A DNA stretch of 43,185 nt from CAYLPU01 sp964385635 (lineage in GTDB: Bacteria > Chloroflexota > Anaerolineae > B4-G1). The notes under the pieces are model-generated. The model searched no databases, was not told the DNA's origin, and worked only from the letters and a program-made list of their open reading frames with translations. This document shows positions 15,109 to 23,797 of this stretch, piece after piece. A program made the position numbers and the translations under genes. The DNA lies in NCBI GenBank assembly GCA_964385635.1, contig CAYLPU010000041.1, positions 1 through 43,185 on the forward strand, written 5' to 3'. Numbering within the stretch: the first letter of the stretch is position 1; each line of letters starts with the position of its first letter.

Positions 15109-15328
15109 GTAGTGGCGACTTCAGTCGTTTCTTCCGCTTTGACAACGACTGAAGTCGTTACTACAGACCATCAGATCATGATGTGTTCGTATAGTGGTGA
15201 CTTCGGTCGCTTCTTCCGCTTCAACAACGATTGAAGCCGTTACTACAGGCCACCAGATCATAATGTATTCGTATAGTGATGACTTCGGTCACCATTTCCG
15301 CCTCAACAACGACTGAAGTCGTTACTAC
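15109..15328. repeat. Three 82-bp palindromic tandem repeats
   Basis: Three units (about 15109-15164, 15189-15246, 15271-15328), whose right ends are exactly 82 bp apart. Each unit is an inverted repeat: a left arm like gtagtggcgacttcagtcg, a short CTTCCGCTT-type spacer, and a right arm like aacgactgaagtcgttacta. About 24 bp of less conserved linker follows each unit. Copies 2 and 3 have diverged at several positions. The last copy provides the TAG stop of the phosphatase gene. RNA from either strand would fold into three hairpins. It resembles a small dispersed palindromic repeat (REP/MITE type). Confidence 0.85.
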
Positions 15329-15945
15329 AAGCCACCAAAATCTTGACGCGTTGCAGCGAAGCGCTCGATCTGCACGACCTGCACCGTTGTAGGGCGGATG
15401 AAGGGGCGCACTTCCCGGATGCGCACCCAGGCGTGGTCGGGTGTCAGGCCGGTGCTGACCAGGTAGGCAGCGGCCATCGTCGCCGCGCGCCCGATCCCTG
15501 CCCCGCAGTGGACATAGACCCCGCCGCCTCTCGCGATCTCCTCCGCGATGAACGTGACTCCCGTGTGCAACTGCTCTAATGTCGGGGTCTCGTTATTGAC
15601 CGTCGGCAGGTACAGGTAACGCTCCGGTGCAATACTGGCGTCGTTGTCATCAAACTCTATCCGCATATTGACCACCGCCGTGACGCCCCGCGATGCCAGT
15701 CTCGGCCACCCGCGCCGCCGGTACTGCCCGCCCACGTGCAACTGCGGCGTGATCTGGCTCACGCTGCGGATGGGCGCGCCGGTGATGATACGCACGGTGT
15801 GGTCGGCCGCCCACAGCGCCGTCACCCGCAGCCCATGCCGGGTGAGTCTGTACCACAGAATGCCTAGCCCTTCGGCGATTTTTCGCAACATCGCGGCCTC
15901 ACATTTCACCTGCTGCGGCTGGTCTCCTGACCGTGTCACGCTCAT
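15325..15945 (-). CDS. Dual-specificity protein phosphatase
   Basis: A 206-residue phosphatase of the dual-specificity/PTP-like superfamily. The signature HCGAGIGRA (C147, R153) gives the Cys nucleophile and the phosphate-binding Arg. An upstream acidic stretch EFDDND (about residues 97-102) may hold the general acid. The first 60 residues include a hydrophobic patch but no clear membrane helix. The ATG overlaps the stop of the DUF362/ferredoxin gene by four bases. The substrate may be a phosphoprotein or phosphoinositide-like compound; it cannot be decided here. The stop codon lies in the palindromic repeat. Confidence 0.85.
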   Translation of the reverse strand: MSVTRSGDQPQQVKCEAAMLRKIAEGLGILWYRLTRHGLRVTALWAADHTVRIITGAPIRSVSQITPQLHVGGQYRRRGWPRLASRGVTAVVNMRIEFDDNDASIAPERYLYLPTVNNETPTLEQLHTGVTFIAEEIARGGGVYVHCGAGIGRAATMAAAYLVSTGLTPDHAWVRIREVRPFIRPTTVQVVQIERFAATRQDFGGL

Positions 15946-17069
15946 ACTTCAATCAACTCGTACTCGCGGTCGCCCAGGCCAATCTGCGCTGCCGCGTCCA
16001 CGTGCAACTGCCCGTCCACGCCCAGCGCCTCAGCCAGGATGCGCTGCCCGGCCTTCAGCCCCCGGTCCTCCGCCAGCGACTCTGGCAGCGGCACTCCGTT
16101 GTTGATCAGGTCCAGCGCCGCCTGCTCCACCGCCACGATGTCTCCAGAGGCCAGGATGCCCTGATCCTGCACGATAGGGGTATCGGCCACGGGCATGCAG
16201 TCGCACTCCGGCTGCACTTCCAGCACGAAGTTGAAATATAGCACCTTGCCCGGCTCGAAGGTGCTCAGCACCGCCTGAGTGCTCTCGGCCAGCGCTATCT
16301 GGAACTCATCCTCGCCCCGCTTCTCCAGCCGGATCGCGCCTTCCGGGCAGACCCGCTCACAGCGACCGCAACGCCAGCATTTCTCGTCGTCCACGACCAG
16401 GCCTTCGTCCATTTCCGAGATCGCCTCGGTGGGGCAGACGTGCAGGCATTGCAGACACATAGTGCACAGTTCGAGATCGCGGATGACGGAAGACTCGGCA
16501 CCGGCGGCGTGCAGGTGACCACGTGCCCGCTTCCAGTCGCCGCTGCGATGGCGGCCAGCCACGCCGCCCATCGCCAGGTTCTTGATCGCTCCGCCGTAGC
16601 CGGCCTCGATGTGTCCTTTGCAGTGGCTGACGACGATCATCGCCGCTGCGTCGTAGATGGCAGAGGCGATCTGCACGCTCCCCAGCACCGGCCCGGCCTG
16701 CACCTCAATGCTGTCGTAGCCGAAAAGCCCATCGGCCAGGATAACAGGGCAGCCCACCGACTGGGGGTTGATGCCGTTCTGGTTCGCGACCTCCAGGTAA
16801 TCCCATCCCATGATGCGCACGGTGTCGCAGACGAAGGGCTTGCCGCCGGCTGCTTTGACTGCGTCGGCCAGGACGCGCAGGAAGCGCGGCCGCACGATGC
16901 GGTGCGCCCCCTGCGAGCCGAAATGGGTCTTGATCGCTACGTATTCCCCTTCGGCGATAGCGCTGCCAAAATCCAGTTTCTCGATCAGCCGTTCCAGTCC
17001 GGCCACCTGGCTGGCGCTGTAGTCCCAGCGCTTCGCCCGTGCCGGTGCGAAGTAGACCTTGTTGCTCAT
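15942..17069 (-). CDS. DUF362 protein with 2x[4Fe-4S] domain
   Basis: A 375-residue protein. The start at 17069 (MSNKVYFAPARAKRWDYS) has GGAGGA upstream. The N-terminal 185 residues form the DUF362 domain (VAIKTHFGSQGAHRIVRP, VVSHCKGHIEAGYGGAIKNLAMG). A two-cluster ferredoxin insert follows: CTMCLQCLHVCP and CWRCGRCERVCP. About 110 more residues of DUF362-type sequence come after it (VLYFNFVLEVQPECDC, ILASGDIVAVEQAALDLI). Such proteins are widespread in anaerobes and are thought to handle electrons; the reaction is not known. It is co-translated with the phosphatase. Confidence 0.88.
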   Translation of the reverse strand: MSNKVYFAPARAKRWDYSASQVAGLERLIEKLDFGSAIAEGEYVAIKTHFGSQGAHRIVRPRFLRVLADAVKAAGGKPFVCDTVRIMGWDYLEVANQNGINPQSVGCPVILADGLFGYDSIEVQAGPVLGSVQIASAIYDAAAMIVVSHCKGHIEAGYGGAIKNLAMGGVAGRHRSGDWKRARGHLHAAGAESSVIRDLELCTMCLQCLHVCPTEAISEMDEGLVVDDEKCWRCGRCERVCPEGAIRLEKRGEDEFQIALAESTQAVLSTFEPGKVLYFNFVLEVQPECDCMPVADTPIVQDQGILASGDIVAVEQAALDLINNGVPLPESLAEDRGLKAGQRILAEALGVDGQLHVDAAAQIGLGDREYELIEV

Positions 17070-17108
17070 TATTTCCTCCATCCTATGACTTGGGTGTATT
17101 TCATCTCG

Positions 17109-17165
17109 GTTGTAGGGCAATTTGGCAAATTGCCCCTGGGACAAGTTACCAACTTGTCCTACAAC
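17109..17165. repeat. Cloverleaf-like palindromic repeat
   Basis: An outer arm GTTGTAGG (17109-17116) pairs with CCTACAAC (17158-17165). Inside are two perfect palindromes, GGGCAATTTG/CAAATTGCCC and GGACAAGTT/AACTTGTCC, giving a three-way folded structure. It lies between a glycosyltransferase and a DUF362 gene, where no ORF is present. It looks like a mobile or dispersed REP-type element. Confidence 0.75.
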
Positions 17166-17201
17166 TCATTTGAAACGCACCCATATGACTTTCACAAGTA
17201 C

Positions 17202-19178
17202 CTACTGTTCGGACATCTGTAACTGTTCCAGGAACGCCGTGTTCCCGCCAGAAACCAGATTGACTCGTTCCAATTCGGGCCAGGAGTACAGCGCGATGGC
17301 GATCTGATAGGTGCCCGGAGGCAGGTCCTGGGGCACAGGGATGTCGAACCAGGTGATGAACGTATCTCCTGCCCGCCACTGGATGCTGTCGAACCCCGGC
17401 CCGTCGGACTGACCAGCAACCTGGTGATCCATTGTGAGCAGGTACGTACCAAAATGATAGACGATTCCTGGCGGTGGCGCTTCAACCGACCAGGTCAGGA
17501 CCAACGGCAACACATCACCGGGGCGCGCTCGACCGCGCGTGTATTGTGTCAGTGCGACGCCGTTTGCCCACGTCGCCAGGTGCGCCTGCGACGGGGTTGT
17601 TTCGGCCAGGCTCGCCTGGTCATCCATAGACAGGTCGTAGAATTGCCAGGTTTCGCCCAGAACATGGATCGCTGCATCTGGGAGCGGAGTGGCGACGGTC
17701 GCCAGCCACGTTGACGCCCGGCTCCCCGGCAGTGCGTCCAGGTAGACCGCACAGGGCTCTGGCACAGGAACCGCGATCCGGCCGTCGGCCAACAGGACAC
17801 GCTCCGGGAAGGTGAACTCGCGTAACAATGCCAGGCTGGATTGTTCGACGTTGTGCCCTTCGGACACGACGACCAGATCACACTCGGCCCGTTCGGCCAA
17901 CAGTTGGCGGGCCCTATGGGTAGCAGAGCGGATGTGCCGGACTTGCGCTGGTTCTCTTGTCTGGAGCCGAGCGTCCTGAAACTGCACGTTGAAGATAAAT
18001 TGCCACCCCACGAGCACGAGCAGCGGAAGTGGCAGCACAGCCCAGGCAACTGCCTGGATGACACGCCGTGCGACCGGCTGGTGGGCTCGGTGTGCAATTC
18101 GTTCGAGGCTACGCTGCGTCCCGTCCAGGCAGACGCCGATCAGCAGGAAGTGGGCCGGCAATTGGCCGATCAGGTAGTAGACCTGCAAGTAGTGCGATGG
18201 GCGCAGGTAGAAGAGGATCGGTAGGATGAACCAGGACAACAGGATGCAGAAGCCAGTTGCTCTCCGCGCAGCCTCCGGGTTGCGGTGACGCTGGGGGAAC
18301 GCGCGCATCCCGGCCCAGAGCGCGTAGGCCAGCGAGAGCGCCAGCAGAACCGTCGCCAGGTTGTCGAATTGCAGCACGTGCCTGGCGGAACTGAGCAGTC
18401 CTTGAGCATGCAGCAGGTCGGCGCTGACGAGGATGGCAGCAGTGCTGAAAGGTGCTGGCTGGCTGGCAAGTTCCAAAATCGCTTTCACGTCTACCCAGCC
18501 GACTCCAATTTCATACAGCAGGAATGGTACGTACAGGAGGACAAAGAGGACAATGCCGACGACCAGTGGCCAGACCCGCAACTTGCGCCAGAAGAGCACA
18601 CAGATCAGGCCCATCGCCAGCAACTGGATGCCGGTGCCCGGGTGTACTTGCGTCATGCAGGCAGCCCAGACGAGGCTAAGGATCAGATAGACAGGACGTT
18701 GCTCAACGGCGAAGTAGAACAGCAAGCAGGCAAGCATCAGCGACGAAAAGACCGGGACCATCGTCTGGTTCCAGATAAGTTGGCTATAGAACACGCTCCA
18801 CGGATTGATCGCGAAGACCAACACGGTCCAAAAGGCCGCGCGCTTGCCGAACACTTTGTGTGCTGACCACCCGGCGGCAGCGATGGCGATCATCCCTGAG
18901 AGCATCGTCAGCACCGCGACGCTGAGAATATCAGGCCATATTCGCAGCGCACATCCGTACAGGTACTCGATCATCGGCGGATTCACAAAGCCGGCGGATG
19001 ATTTGTTGGAAGCCAGGGGCATCGTGCCGCCGTTGACCCAACGCATAGCCGTACCAAGCGTGAACGACTGGTCGGCCCAGATGCCGGTGGTATCGATCCG
19101 TCGTATGCGCAGAAAGAGCGCCAGTCCCAAAGCCAGGGCGAATAGTACGATCTCAATGAAACGCTTATATCTCTGCAT
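17202..19178 (-). CDS. GT39/ArnT-like membrane glycosyltransferase
   Basis: A 658-residue GT-C fold protein. The start at 19178 (MQRYKRFIEIVLF) follows AGGAA and matches the usual N-terminal helix. About eleven membrane segments cover residues 8-400. The first extracytoplasmic loop contains RRIDTTGIWADQSFTLG, where the acidic residue is the likely catalytic base. A second loop holds NPWSVFYSQLIWNQT, as in PMT/ArnT enzymes. The C-terminal 230 residues form a soluble extracytoplasmic beta-rich domain. These enzymes move a sugar from a polyprenyl-phosphate donor to lipid or protein. The sugar and acceptor are unknown. It stands alone on this strand. Confidence 0.8.
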   Translation of the reverse strand: MQRYKRFIEIVLFALALGLALFLRIRRIDTTGIWADQSFTLGTAMRWVNGGTMPLASNKSSAGFVNPPMIEYLYGCALRIWPDILSVAVLTMLSGMIAIAAAGWSAHKVFGKRAAFWTVLVFAINPWSVFYSQLIWNQTMVPVFSSLMLACLLFYFAVEQRPVYLILSLVWAACMTQVHPGTGIQLLAMGLICVLFWRKLRVWPLVVGIVLFVLLYVPFLLYEIGVGWVDVKAILELASQPAPFSTAAILVSADLLHAQGLLSSARHVLQFDNLATVLLALSLAYALWAGMRAFPQRHRNPEAARRATGFCILLSWFILPILFYLRPSHYLQVYYLIGQLPAHFLLIGVCLDGTQRSLERIAHRAHQPVARRVIQAVAWAVLPLPLLVLVGWQFIFNVQFQDARLQTREPAQVRHIRSATHRARQLLAERAECDLVVVSEGHNVEQSSLALLREFTFPERVLLADGRIAVPVPEPCAVYLDALPGSRASTWLATVATPLPDAAIHVLGETWQFYDLSMDDQASLAETTPSQAHLATWANGVALTQYTRGRARPGDVLPLVLTWSVEAPPPGIVYHFGTYLLTMDHQVAGQSDGPGFDSIQWRAGDTFITWFDIPVPQDLPPGTYQIAIALYSWPELERVNLVSGGNTAFLEQLQMSEQ

Positions 19179-19288
19179 AGTTCCTGTCGCGGTATTATAC
19201 CGCACCCTGCACAGGCTGAGAAGTTGCGCCCTCGGCCATAAAGTGTTACAATTCAACCAATAAACCAACTGTCATCAAGGAGTTGCCA

Positions 19289-19750
19289 ATGACCGAGTTA
19301 GCCCACCCCCGCGGACGCTACTTCGAAGAGTTTGAGATCGGCGACGGGATCGAGACCGCCGCCCGTACCATCACCGAGACCGACGTGGTGCTTTTCGCCG
19401 GTCTCTCCGGCGACTATAACCAACTTCACACCGATGCCGAATTTGCCAAAGAGACACCCTTCGGCGAGCGCATCGCCCATGGCCTTCTGGGGCTCTCCAT
19501 CGCTAGTGGCCTGGTCTCGCGGCTAGGGTTTGTTGAGGGTACGGCTGAGGCTTTCACCGGGTTGGAGTGGAAGTTCCGCGGCCCTATCAAAATCGGAGAC
19601 ACGATCCGCGTGCGGATCAAGACTCGGAGGAAAAAGGAGATGGCTCGCCTGGGCGGAGGCTTCGTCGTCTTCGACGTGGTGGTCCTCAACCAGCGAGACG
19701 AGACGGTGCAGAAGGGCACCTGGAACATCCTCATCAAGAGCGCTCCCTGA
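19289..19750 (+). CDS. MaoC-like (R)-specific hydratase
   Basis: A 153-residue hot-dog fold protein. The ATG at 19289 has AAGGAG six bases before it. The MaoC/R-hydratase motif is FAGLSGDYNQLHTD, with catalytic Asp and His, followed by FGERIAHGLLGLSI. The family hydrates enoyl-CoA, for example making 3-hydroxyacyl-CoA for fatty acid or polyhydroxyalkanoate metabolism. A phasin-like gene lies 4 kb away, which fits but does not prove a PHA role. The next gene is 70 bp downstream behind a small tandem repeat. Confidence 0.85.
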   Translation: MTELAHPRGRYFEEFEIGDGIETAARTITETDVVLFAGLSGDYNQLHTDAEFAKETPFGERIAHGLLGLSIASGLVSRLGFVEGTAEAFTGLEWKFRGPIKIGDTIRVRIKTRRKKEMARLGGGFVVFDVVVLNQRDETVQKGTWNILIKSAP

Positions 19751-19771
19751 CCCGCTGCCTGCTGTTTTCTA

Positions 19772-19819
19772 TTCTGCATCCTCCATTCTGATTCATTCTG
19801 CATTCTCCATTCTGATTCA
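19772..19819. repeat. 24-bp tandem duplication
   Basis: Two direct copies of a 24-bp unit (19772-19795 and 19796-19819, one mismatch), starting ttctgcat and ending ctgattca, fill the gap between the MaoC and MBL genes and abut the MBL start codon. Confidence 0.8.
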
Positions 19820-20797
19820 ATGACTCACTGCGCCGTTCCACCCTATTTGCACACCTTCTCTATCCCTACTCCTTTCCCCGTCGGCCCCGTCAACGTCTAC
19901 CTGGCTGAGGGAGAGCCACTGACGCTGATAGACGCTGGCCCGCGCTACGGCCCGGCCCGCGAACCGCTTGAGAAAGGCTTAGCCGGGTGTGGCTACCGCG
20001 TGGCCGACCTGCGGCGCATCGTCCTCACTCACGCTCACGCCGACCACTGTGGTCTGGCGGCGGAACTGGCGCGTGCTTCGGGCGCGGAGGTGCTGACCCA
20101 CGTTGCGAATCTCCCCTGGTTGGTCGGCGGTGCCGATGCACGGCTGTTGGCCTTCTACGGGGAAGTGATGCGTTGGGCCGGTGTCCCGGCGGAGGTACTG
20201 GTGGGCCTGGCCAGGATGCAGCGTGGCATGGACCGCTACGCCAAAACGGTGGTCCCCGACCGTACGCTGGCCGATGGCGATGCGCTTCGGCTGGGCGGTG
20301 AGGACTGGCACGTGCTCCATACCCCTGGCCACGCGGGTGGCCTCATCTGCCTCTACCAGCCGGAGCGCCGGCTGCTCATCTCCAGCGATCACCTGCTGCG
20401 CGACATCTCCTCCAACCCGCTCGTCGAGCCACCTGCACCGGGCGAGGCCGAGCGGCCGCGCCGGTTGGTGGAGTACATGGCGCAACTGCAGCGCGTGGCC
20501 GAACTCGACATCGTGCTGGCACTGCCTGGCCACGGGCCGGTCATCACTGACCACCGCACCCTCATCCGTGAGCGGCTGGCTTTCCACGAGGAGCGCGCCC
20601 GCCATATGCTGGAAGTGCTGGGTGACGACACCCTTACCATACATGAAATCGGTAGCACACTTTTCCCCGACCTCGGCCCTGTCAACACCTTCCTCGCCAT
20701 CTCCGAGGTCATCGGACATCTCCAGTGGCTGGAGATTGAGGGCCGGGTGATGTGCACCGAGCAGGGCAGCGTCGCCCGCTGGCGGCGAGTGGGTTGA
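19820..20797 (+). CDS. MBL-fold metallo-hydrolase
   Basis: A 325-residue metallo-beta-lactamase fold hydrolase. The zinc motif is THAHADHCG at about residues 70-78. Further ligands are a His in HTPGHAGG, an Asp in SSDHLL and a His in LPGHGP. The C-terminal 70 residues look like a small winged helix, as in LACTB2-type members (TIHEIGSTLFPDL). Such proteins hydrolyse thioesters, lactones or nucleic acids; the substrate is not evident. It converges with the flavoenzyme gene, with only four bases between the stops. No ribosome site is visible, because the tandem repeat abuts the ATG. Confidence 0.88.
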   Translation: MTHCAVPPYLHTFSIPTPFPVGPVNVYLAEGEPLTLIDAGPRYGPAREPLEKGLAGCGYRVADLRRIVLTHAHADHCGLAAELARASGAEVLTHVANLPWLVGGADARLLAFYGEVMRWAGVPAEVLVGLARMQRGMDRYAKTVVPDRTLADGDALRLGGEDWHVLHTPGHAGGLICLYQPERRLLISSDHLLRDISSNPLVEPPAPGEAERPRRLVEYMAQLQRVAELDIVLALPGHGPVITDHRTLIRERLAFHEERARHMLEVLGDDTLTIHEIGSTLFPDLGPVNTFLAISEVIGHLQWLEIEGRVMCTEQGSVARWRRVG

Positions 20798-20801
20798 TAC
20801 A

Positions 20802-22190
20802 TTACAGTTGCCCCGAGTCATCCCAATCTTCCAACAGGCTCTGGTACGCCGGGTCCTCGTACCGCTCCAGGACGAACCAGGGTGCATACGGCGGCAAATC
20901 GCTGCCCGTCAGGTGGGAGGCCAACAGCTCCCCTGAACCGCAGCCAGCCATGATGCCAAAGCCAGAGAGCGCACCAATTATGTAAGCACCTTCGACAGGC
21001 AATGGTCCGATCAAGGGCCGATTCTCACGGGTCTTGGTGTAATAGCCGCCGTCAACCACCGGGCGGGGGGGCCTGTCGAAATAGGCCCGCAGGCCAGGGA
21101 TCATCCTGGAGAGACCCCGCAGAACGACCTCAGCGTAGTGCGGAGCGAACACAGGCAACGGCCAGACAGGTTCCACCGTCTGGATGTCGTAGGTCCATAG
21201 TGTGAGCTGGATATGACTTTCAGGGCCGCCTTCGGGATGGCCGTGGGGGCCGGACGGGAATGGGTCCAACAGCCATTGTGTCTCCTCCGACTCGGCCAGT
21301 AGCGCTCGCTCTTCGTCTGACCAGGGGAGAGTCTGGGGATCGGACCAGAGAAACAAAGGCGCGTTGCGCGACACCACCCCCAGATAGTCGTTGAAGGCGA
21401 TTTTGCCATGCAGTTCACAAAAGACAGGCAAGTCAACCCCCACCATTTCCCCGACCTGCTTCACGAAGGGACCAGCACCGTTGACGAAGTTGTCCGTCGA
21501 GATCACCTGCGAACCCGCCTCACTGCTCAGGCGCACGGCCCGTACCTGGCCATTGCTCACGTTCACCCCTTCTACCCGAGCGCACAGGAGCCTGACGCCA
21601 TGCTCTCGCGCCCGTTCCAGCATGTACATGCCCAACTGTTGTGCGCTCATCCAGCCACATCGTCGGACGTGCAGCGCCGCTACCACGCGCTCGGAGAGGA
21701 AGGGGAAGTGCTTGTGGATTAGGACCGGGTCGAGAATCAGGTCCGCGCCGGTAGGCAGACCCTCAAAGCCCTGAGCCGGGGCGGGGATGTAAACCGGGGC
21801 ACCCGGCTGGCCGGCATGGACGCGCAGAGGGCCAGCGCCCAGCGAGCACGGCTCTTCCGCGGCCCGCTCAAAGTCCGGGATACGGGCAGGGTCGGCGGTG
21901 ACGAAGAGATAGCCCCGCCGATTGAGGTGGAAAACGTTATTGCTTTCGTGGGCCAACTCTTCCAAGATGTCAATGCTGCGGTTCATCAGGCTAACCATAG
22001 CGTCCTCGGGGCCAGGCCACCAGTTGCGGTAACATTCGGTAGACTTATCGCTCGTCAGGCTGAGCGGGGGACGCTCGTCCACCAGGATCACATCTTTGAC
22101 ACCACGCCGGACGGCCAAATGATAAGCGGTGCTGATACCCGCAATTCCAGCGCCACAGATGACGACATCAGCAGTTAAAGTAGTCAACAT
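20802..22190 (-). CDS. FAD-dependent oxidoreductase (DAO family)
   Basis: A 462-residue flavoenzyme of the D-amino-acid oxidase/glycine oxidase family. The N-terminal dinucleotide motif is VVICGAGIAGISTAYHL with the acidic strand end VILVDERPP. The C-terminal FAD-contact region is RPLIGPLPVEGAYIIGALSGFGIMAGCGSGELLASHL. The middle is the substrate domain. Relatives oxidise amines such as sarcosine or glycine; this one's substrate is unknown. GAAAGGAG lies before the ATG. It precedes the HAD gene's stop by about 30 bp in the opposite sense of operon order (HAD is upstream), so the two minus-strand genes are probably co-transcribed. Confidence 0.85.
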   Translation of the reverse strand: MLTTLTADVVICGAGIAGISTAYHLAVRRGVKDVILVDERPPLSLTSDKSTECYRNWWPGPEDAMVSLMNRSIDILEELAHESNNVFHLNRRGYLFVTADPARIPDFERAAEEPCSLGAGPLRVHAGQPGAPVYIPAPAQGFEGLPTGADLILDPVLIHKHFPFLSERVVAALHVRRCGWMSAQQLGMYMLERAREHGVRLLCARVEGVNVSNGQVRAVRLSSEAGSQVISTDNFVNGAGPFVKQVGEMVGVDLPVFCELHGKIAFNDYLGVVSRNAPLFLWSDPQTLPWSDEERALLAESEETQWLLDPFPSGPHGHPEGGPESHIQLTLWTYDIQTVEPVWPLPVFAPHYAEVVLRGLSRMIPGLRAYFDRPPRPVVDGGYYTKTRENRPLIGPLPVEGAYIIGALSGFGIMAGCGSGELLASHLTGSDLPPYAPWFVLERYEDPAYQSLLEDWDDSGQL

Positions 22191-22202
22191 GTCTCCTTTC
22201 TA

Positions 22203-22238
22203 AATGACGAAGAAGGCGTCTCAATGACGAAGAAGGCG
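22203..22238. repeat. 20-bp-period duplication at HAD gene end
   Basis: The 16-bp word aatgacgaagaaggcg occurs at 22203-22218 and again at 22223-22238. The second copy contains the last codons and stop of the HAD gene, so the 3' end of that gene has been duplicated in tandem. Confidence 0.75.
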
Positions 22239-22889
22239 CTGAGCACTCACTACCCACCCCACCTCCAGTACGCTTCCCACCACGAAGTCAACACTCTCGT
22301 CAGGGACTTGGGCAAACTCGGTCGAGCCGTCTGCGTTCACCAACACCGTCGTTAGCCCTAACGCCTTGGCCGGTCGCAGGTTGCGCGCTATATCCTCGAC
22401 CATGATGCACTCGGGACCCTGGACGCCCAGTAGTGCCAGCATACGCTCGTAGGCGTCACGGTAAGCCTTGTTGCGCAAGCCCACCTCCTCGATGCCGATC
22501 ACCCGCTCGAAATGGCCGGCCACCCCCAACGCCCGCAGCACCCGCCAGCCGTACTCCGAAGTGGCGTTGGTGTAGATCGCCTTCCGCAGCGAGATAGAAT
22601 CCAACATCGCGACCAGCGCCGGATCCGGCCCCAGGTACTCCTCCACCGGGATGTCGTGCACGAAGACCAGGTAGTCGTGTATATCCACGTCGTGCTCGGC
22701 GATCAGGCCGCCCATCGTGGTGCCATACTGTCGGAAGTAATCGCGTCGCACGGCAATCGCTTCCTCCCACGACACCCCCAGGTGGTTGCACACCCACAAC
22801 TGGATGCGGCGACCCACCTCTTGCATCAGCCCTCTATCGCGGGCGTAGAGTGTATCGTCCAGATCGAAGATGATGAACTTGAGCGCCAT
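22221..22889 (-). CDS. HAD-family nucleotidase/phosphatase
   Basis: A 222-residue haloacid-dehalogenase hydrolase. The start at 22889 (MALKFIIFDLDDTLY) is preferred since the catalytic motif begins there. Motif I is FDLDDTLYARD, motif II YTNATSE, motif III LRNKAYRDAYE with the Lys, and motif IV MVEDIARNLRPAK. The helical cap is of the pyrimidine 5'-nucleotidase type (yeast SDT1-like). It probably dephosphorylates nucleotides or a small phosphate. The natural end is followed by a tandem copy of its last bases. Confidence 0.88.
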   Translation of the reverse strand: MALKFIIFDLDDTLYARDRGLMQEVGRRIQLWVCNHLGVSWEEAIAVRRDYFRQYGTTMGGLIAEHDVDIHDYLVFVHDIPVEEYLGPDPALVAMLDSISLRKAIYTNATSEYGWRVLRALGVAGHFERVIGIEEVGLRNKAYRDAYERMLALLGVQGPECIMVEDIARNLRPAKALGLTTVLVNADGSTEFAQVPDESVDFVVGSVLEVGWVVSAQRLLRH

Positions 22890-22928
22890 GAGACTAATTA
22901 TACAATGAACAATGGACAATGAACAGTC

Positions 22929-22957
22929 TTGACAAATTCACCGTTTAGCGGTATACT
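22929..22957 (+). promoter_or_regulatory. Promoter of winged-helix regulator gene
   Basis: TTGACA (perfect) and TATACT (5/6) with a 17-bp spacer, 55 bp before the regulator ATG. It is divergent from the HAD gene and probably drives the regulator and phasin genes. Confidence 0.75.
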
Positions 22958-23012
22958 ATTTTTGGAACTTTCGGAAGATTAGGAAGTTTTTGTCACATCC
23001 GAGAAAAAAGCG

Positions 23013-23711
23013 ATGAAATTATCCTCCAGGCAACGAGACTTTCTGAGCCGGTTGCTCGACCTCTACCGCGAGGCCGAGTCCCCGGTGCACTATGTGGACG
23101 TGGCGCGGGCGCTGGAGGTGAGGCCAGTCACAGCCTACGAGATGCTGCGGTTGCTGGAGGAAAAGGGGCTGGTGCGTTGCGAAACGGTGCGACCCCAGGG
23201 CCATAAAGGCCGTTCCGTCGTCGTCTTCTCCCCCACGGAGAAAGCGACCACCCTGTTGGCCGAGTTCACGAGCAACCCCCTGAACGAGCAGGAATGGGAG
23301 GAAGCCAAGAGGGATATTTTGGAAGCATTGGGAAGAGGGAAAGGCACCAACCACGAGACCCTGCTGAACGAACTCCTGCTGCGTATCCCAGAACGCAAAT
23401 CACCGCTCCTCTTCGCCGCCGACATGATCACGGCTATTATTCTGGCCTTCTACGAGTTGCGAGATACTGCCGCGGCGAGAAGGATTTTCCCTTACCTGCG
23501 CGGGTTCGGCCCGCCGGGGTGGGCAGTGCTCTACTCGCTAGCCGGCTTCAGCCTGGCTCTCTCGCTGGTCGAGAGAGCCAACCGTCACACCACCTCGCGG
23601 CTACTTTCCTACTCCCAGCAGTTCCACGAGCACCTGGACAACCTGGCCGGGGGAGAGAAGGCTCGCCTGTCCGATTTTGCCTACGAGGTGTTGCGGGCCG
23701 TCGGTTTATGA
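23013..23711 (+). CDS. Winged-helix regulator, copy 1
   Basis: A 232-residue protein. The N-terminal 75 residues form a winged helix: FLSRLLDLYREAESPVHYVD, VTAYEMLRLLEEKGLV, then the wing RPQGHKGRSVVVFSPTEKA. This resembles the MarR/DtxR-like or Lrp-like HTH. The remaining 150 residues are helical and unnamed, with conserved-looking LLRIPERKSPLLFAADMI and LLSYSQQFHEHLDNL; they may be a ligand or dimerisation domain. A close copy is fused to the glycosyltransferase ending at 27751. It has its own strong promoter and precedes the phasin-like gene. The signal it senses is unknown. Confidence 0.8.
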   Translation: MKLSSRQRDFLSRLLDLYREAESPVHYVDVARALEVRPVTAYEMLRLLEEKGLVRCETVRPQGHKGRSVVVFSPTEKATTLLAEFTSNPLNEQEWEEAKRDILEALGRGKGTNHETLLNELLLRIPERKSPLLFAADMITAIILAFYELRDTAAARRIFPYLRGFGPPGWAVLYSLAGFSLALSLVERANRHTTSRLLSYSQQFHEHLDNLAGGEKARLSDFAYEVLRAVGL

Positions 23712-23797
23712 GGAGGGAGGTGAAGTGTATGCACGATGATGATTAGTCTGGTGTGTGTGGAAGATTGCTTCAGTAACTGATAGGAGGAGGTAAAAGG

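Noticed and set aside
15109..15328. CRISPR-like array
   Set aside because: Only three units of 82 bp, each internally palindromic with similar linkers; there are no unique spacers and no cas genes.
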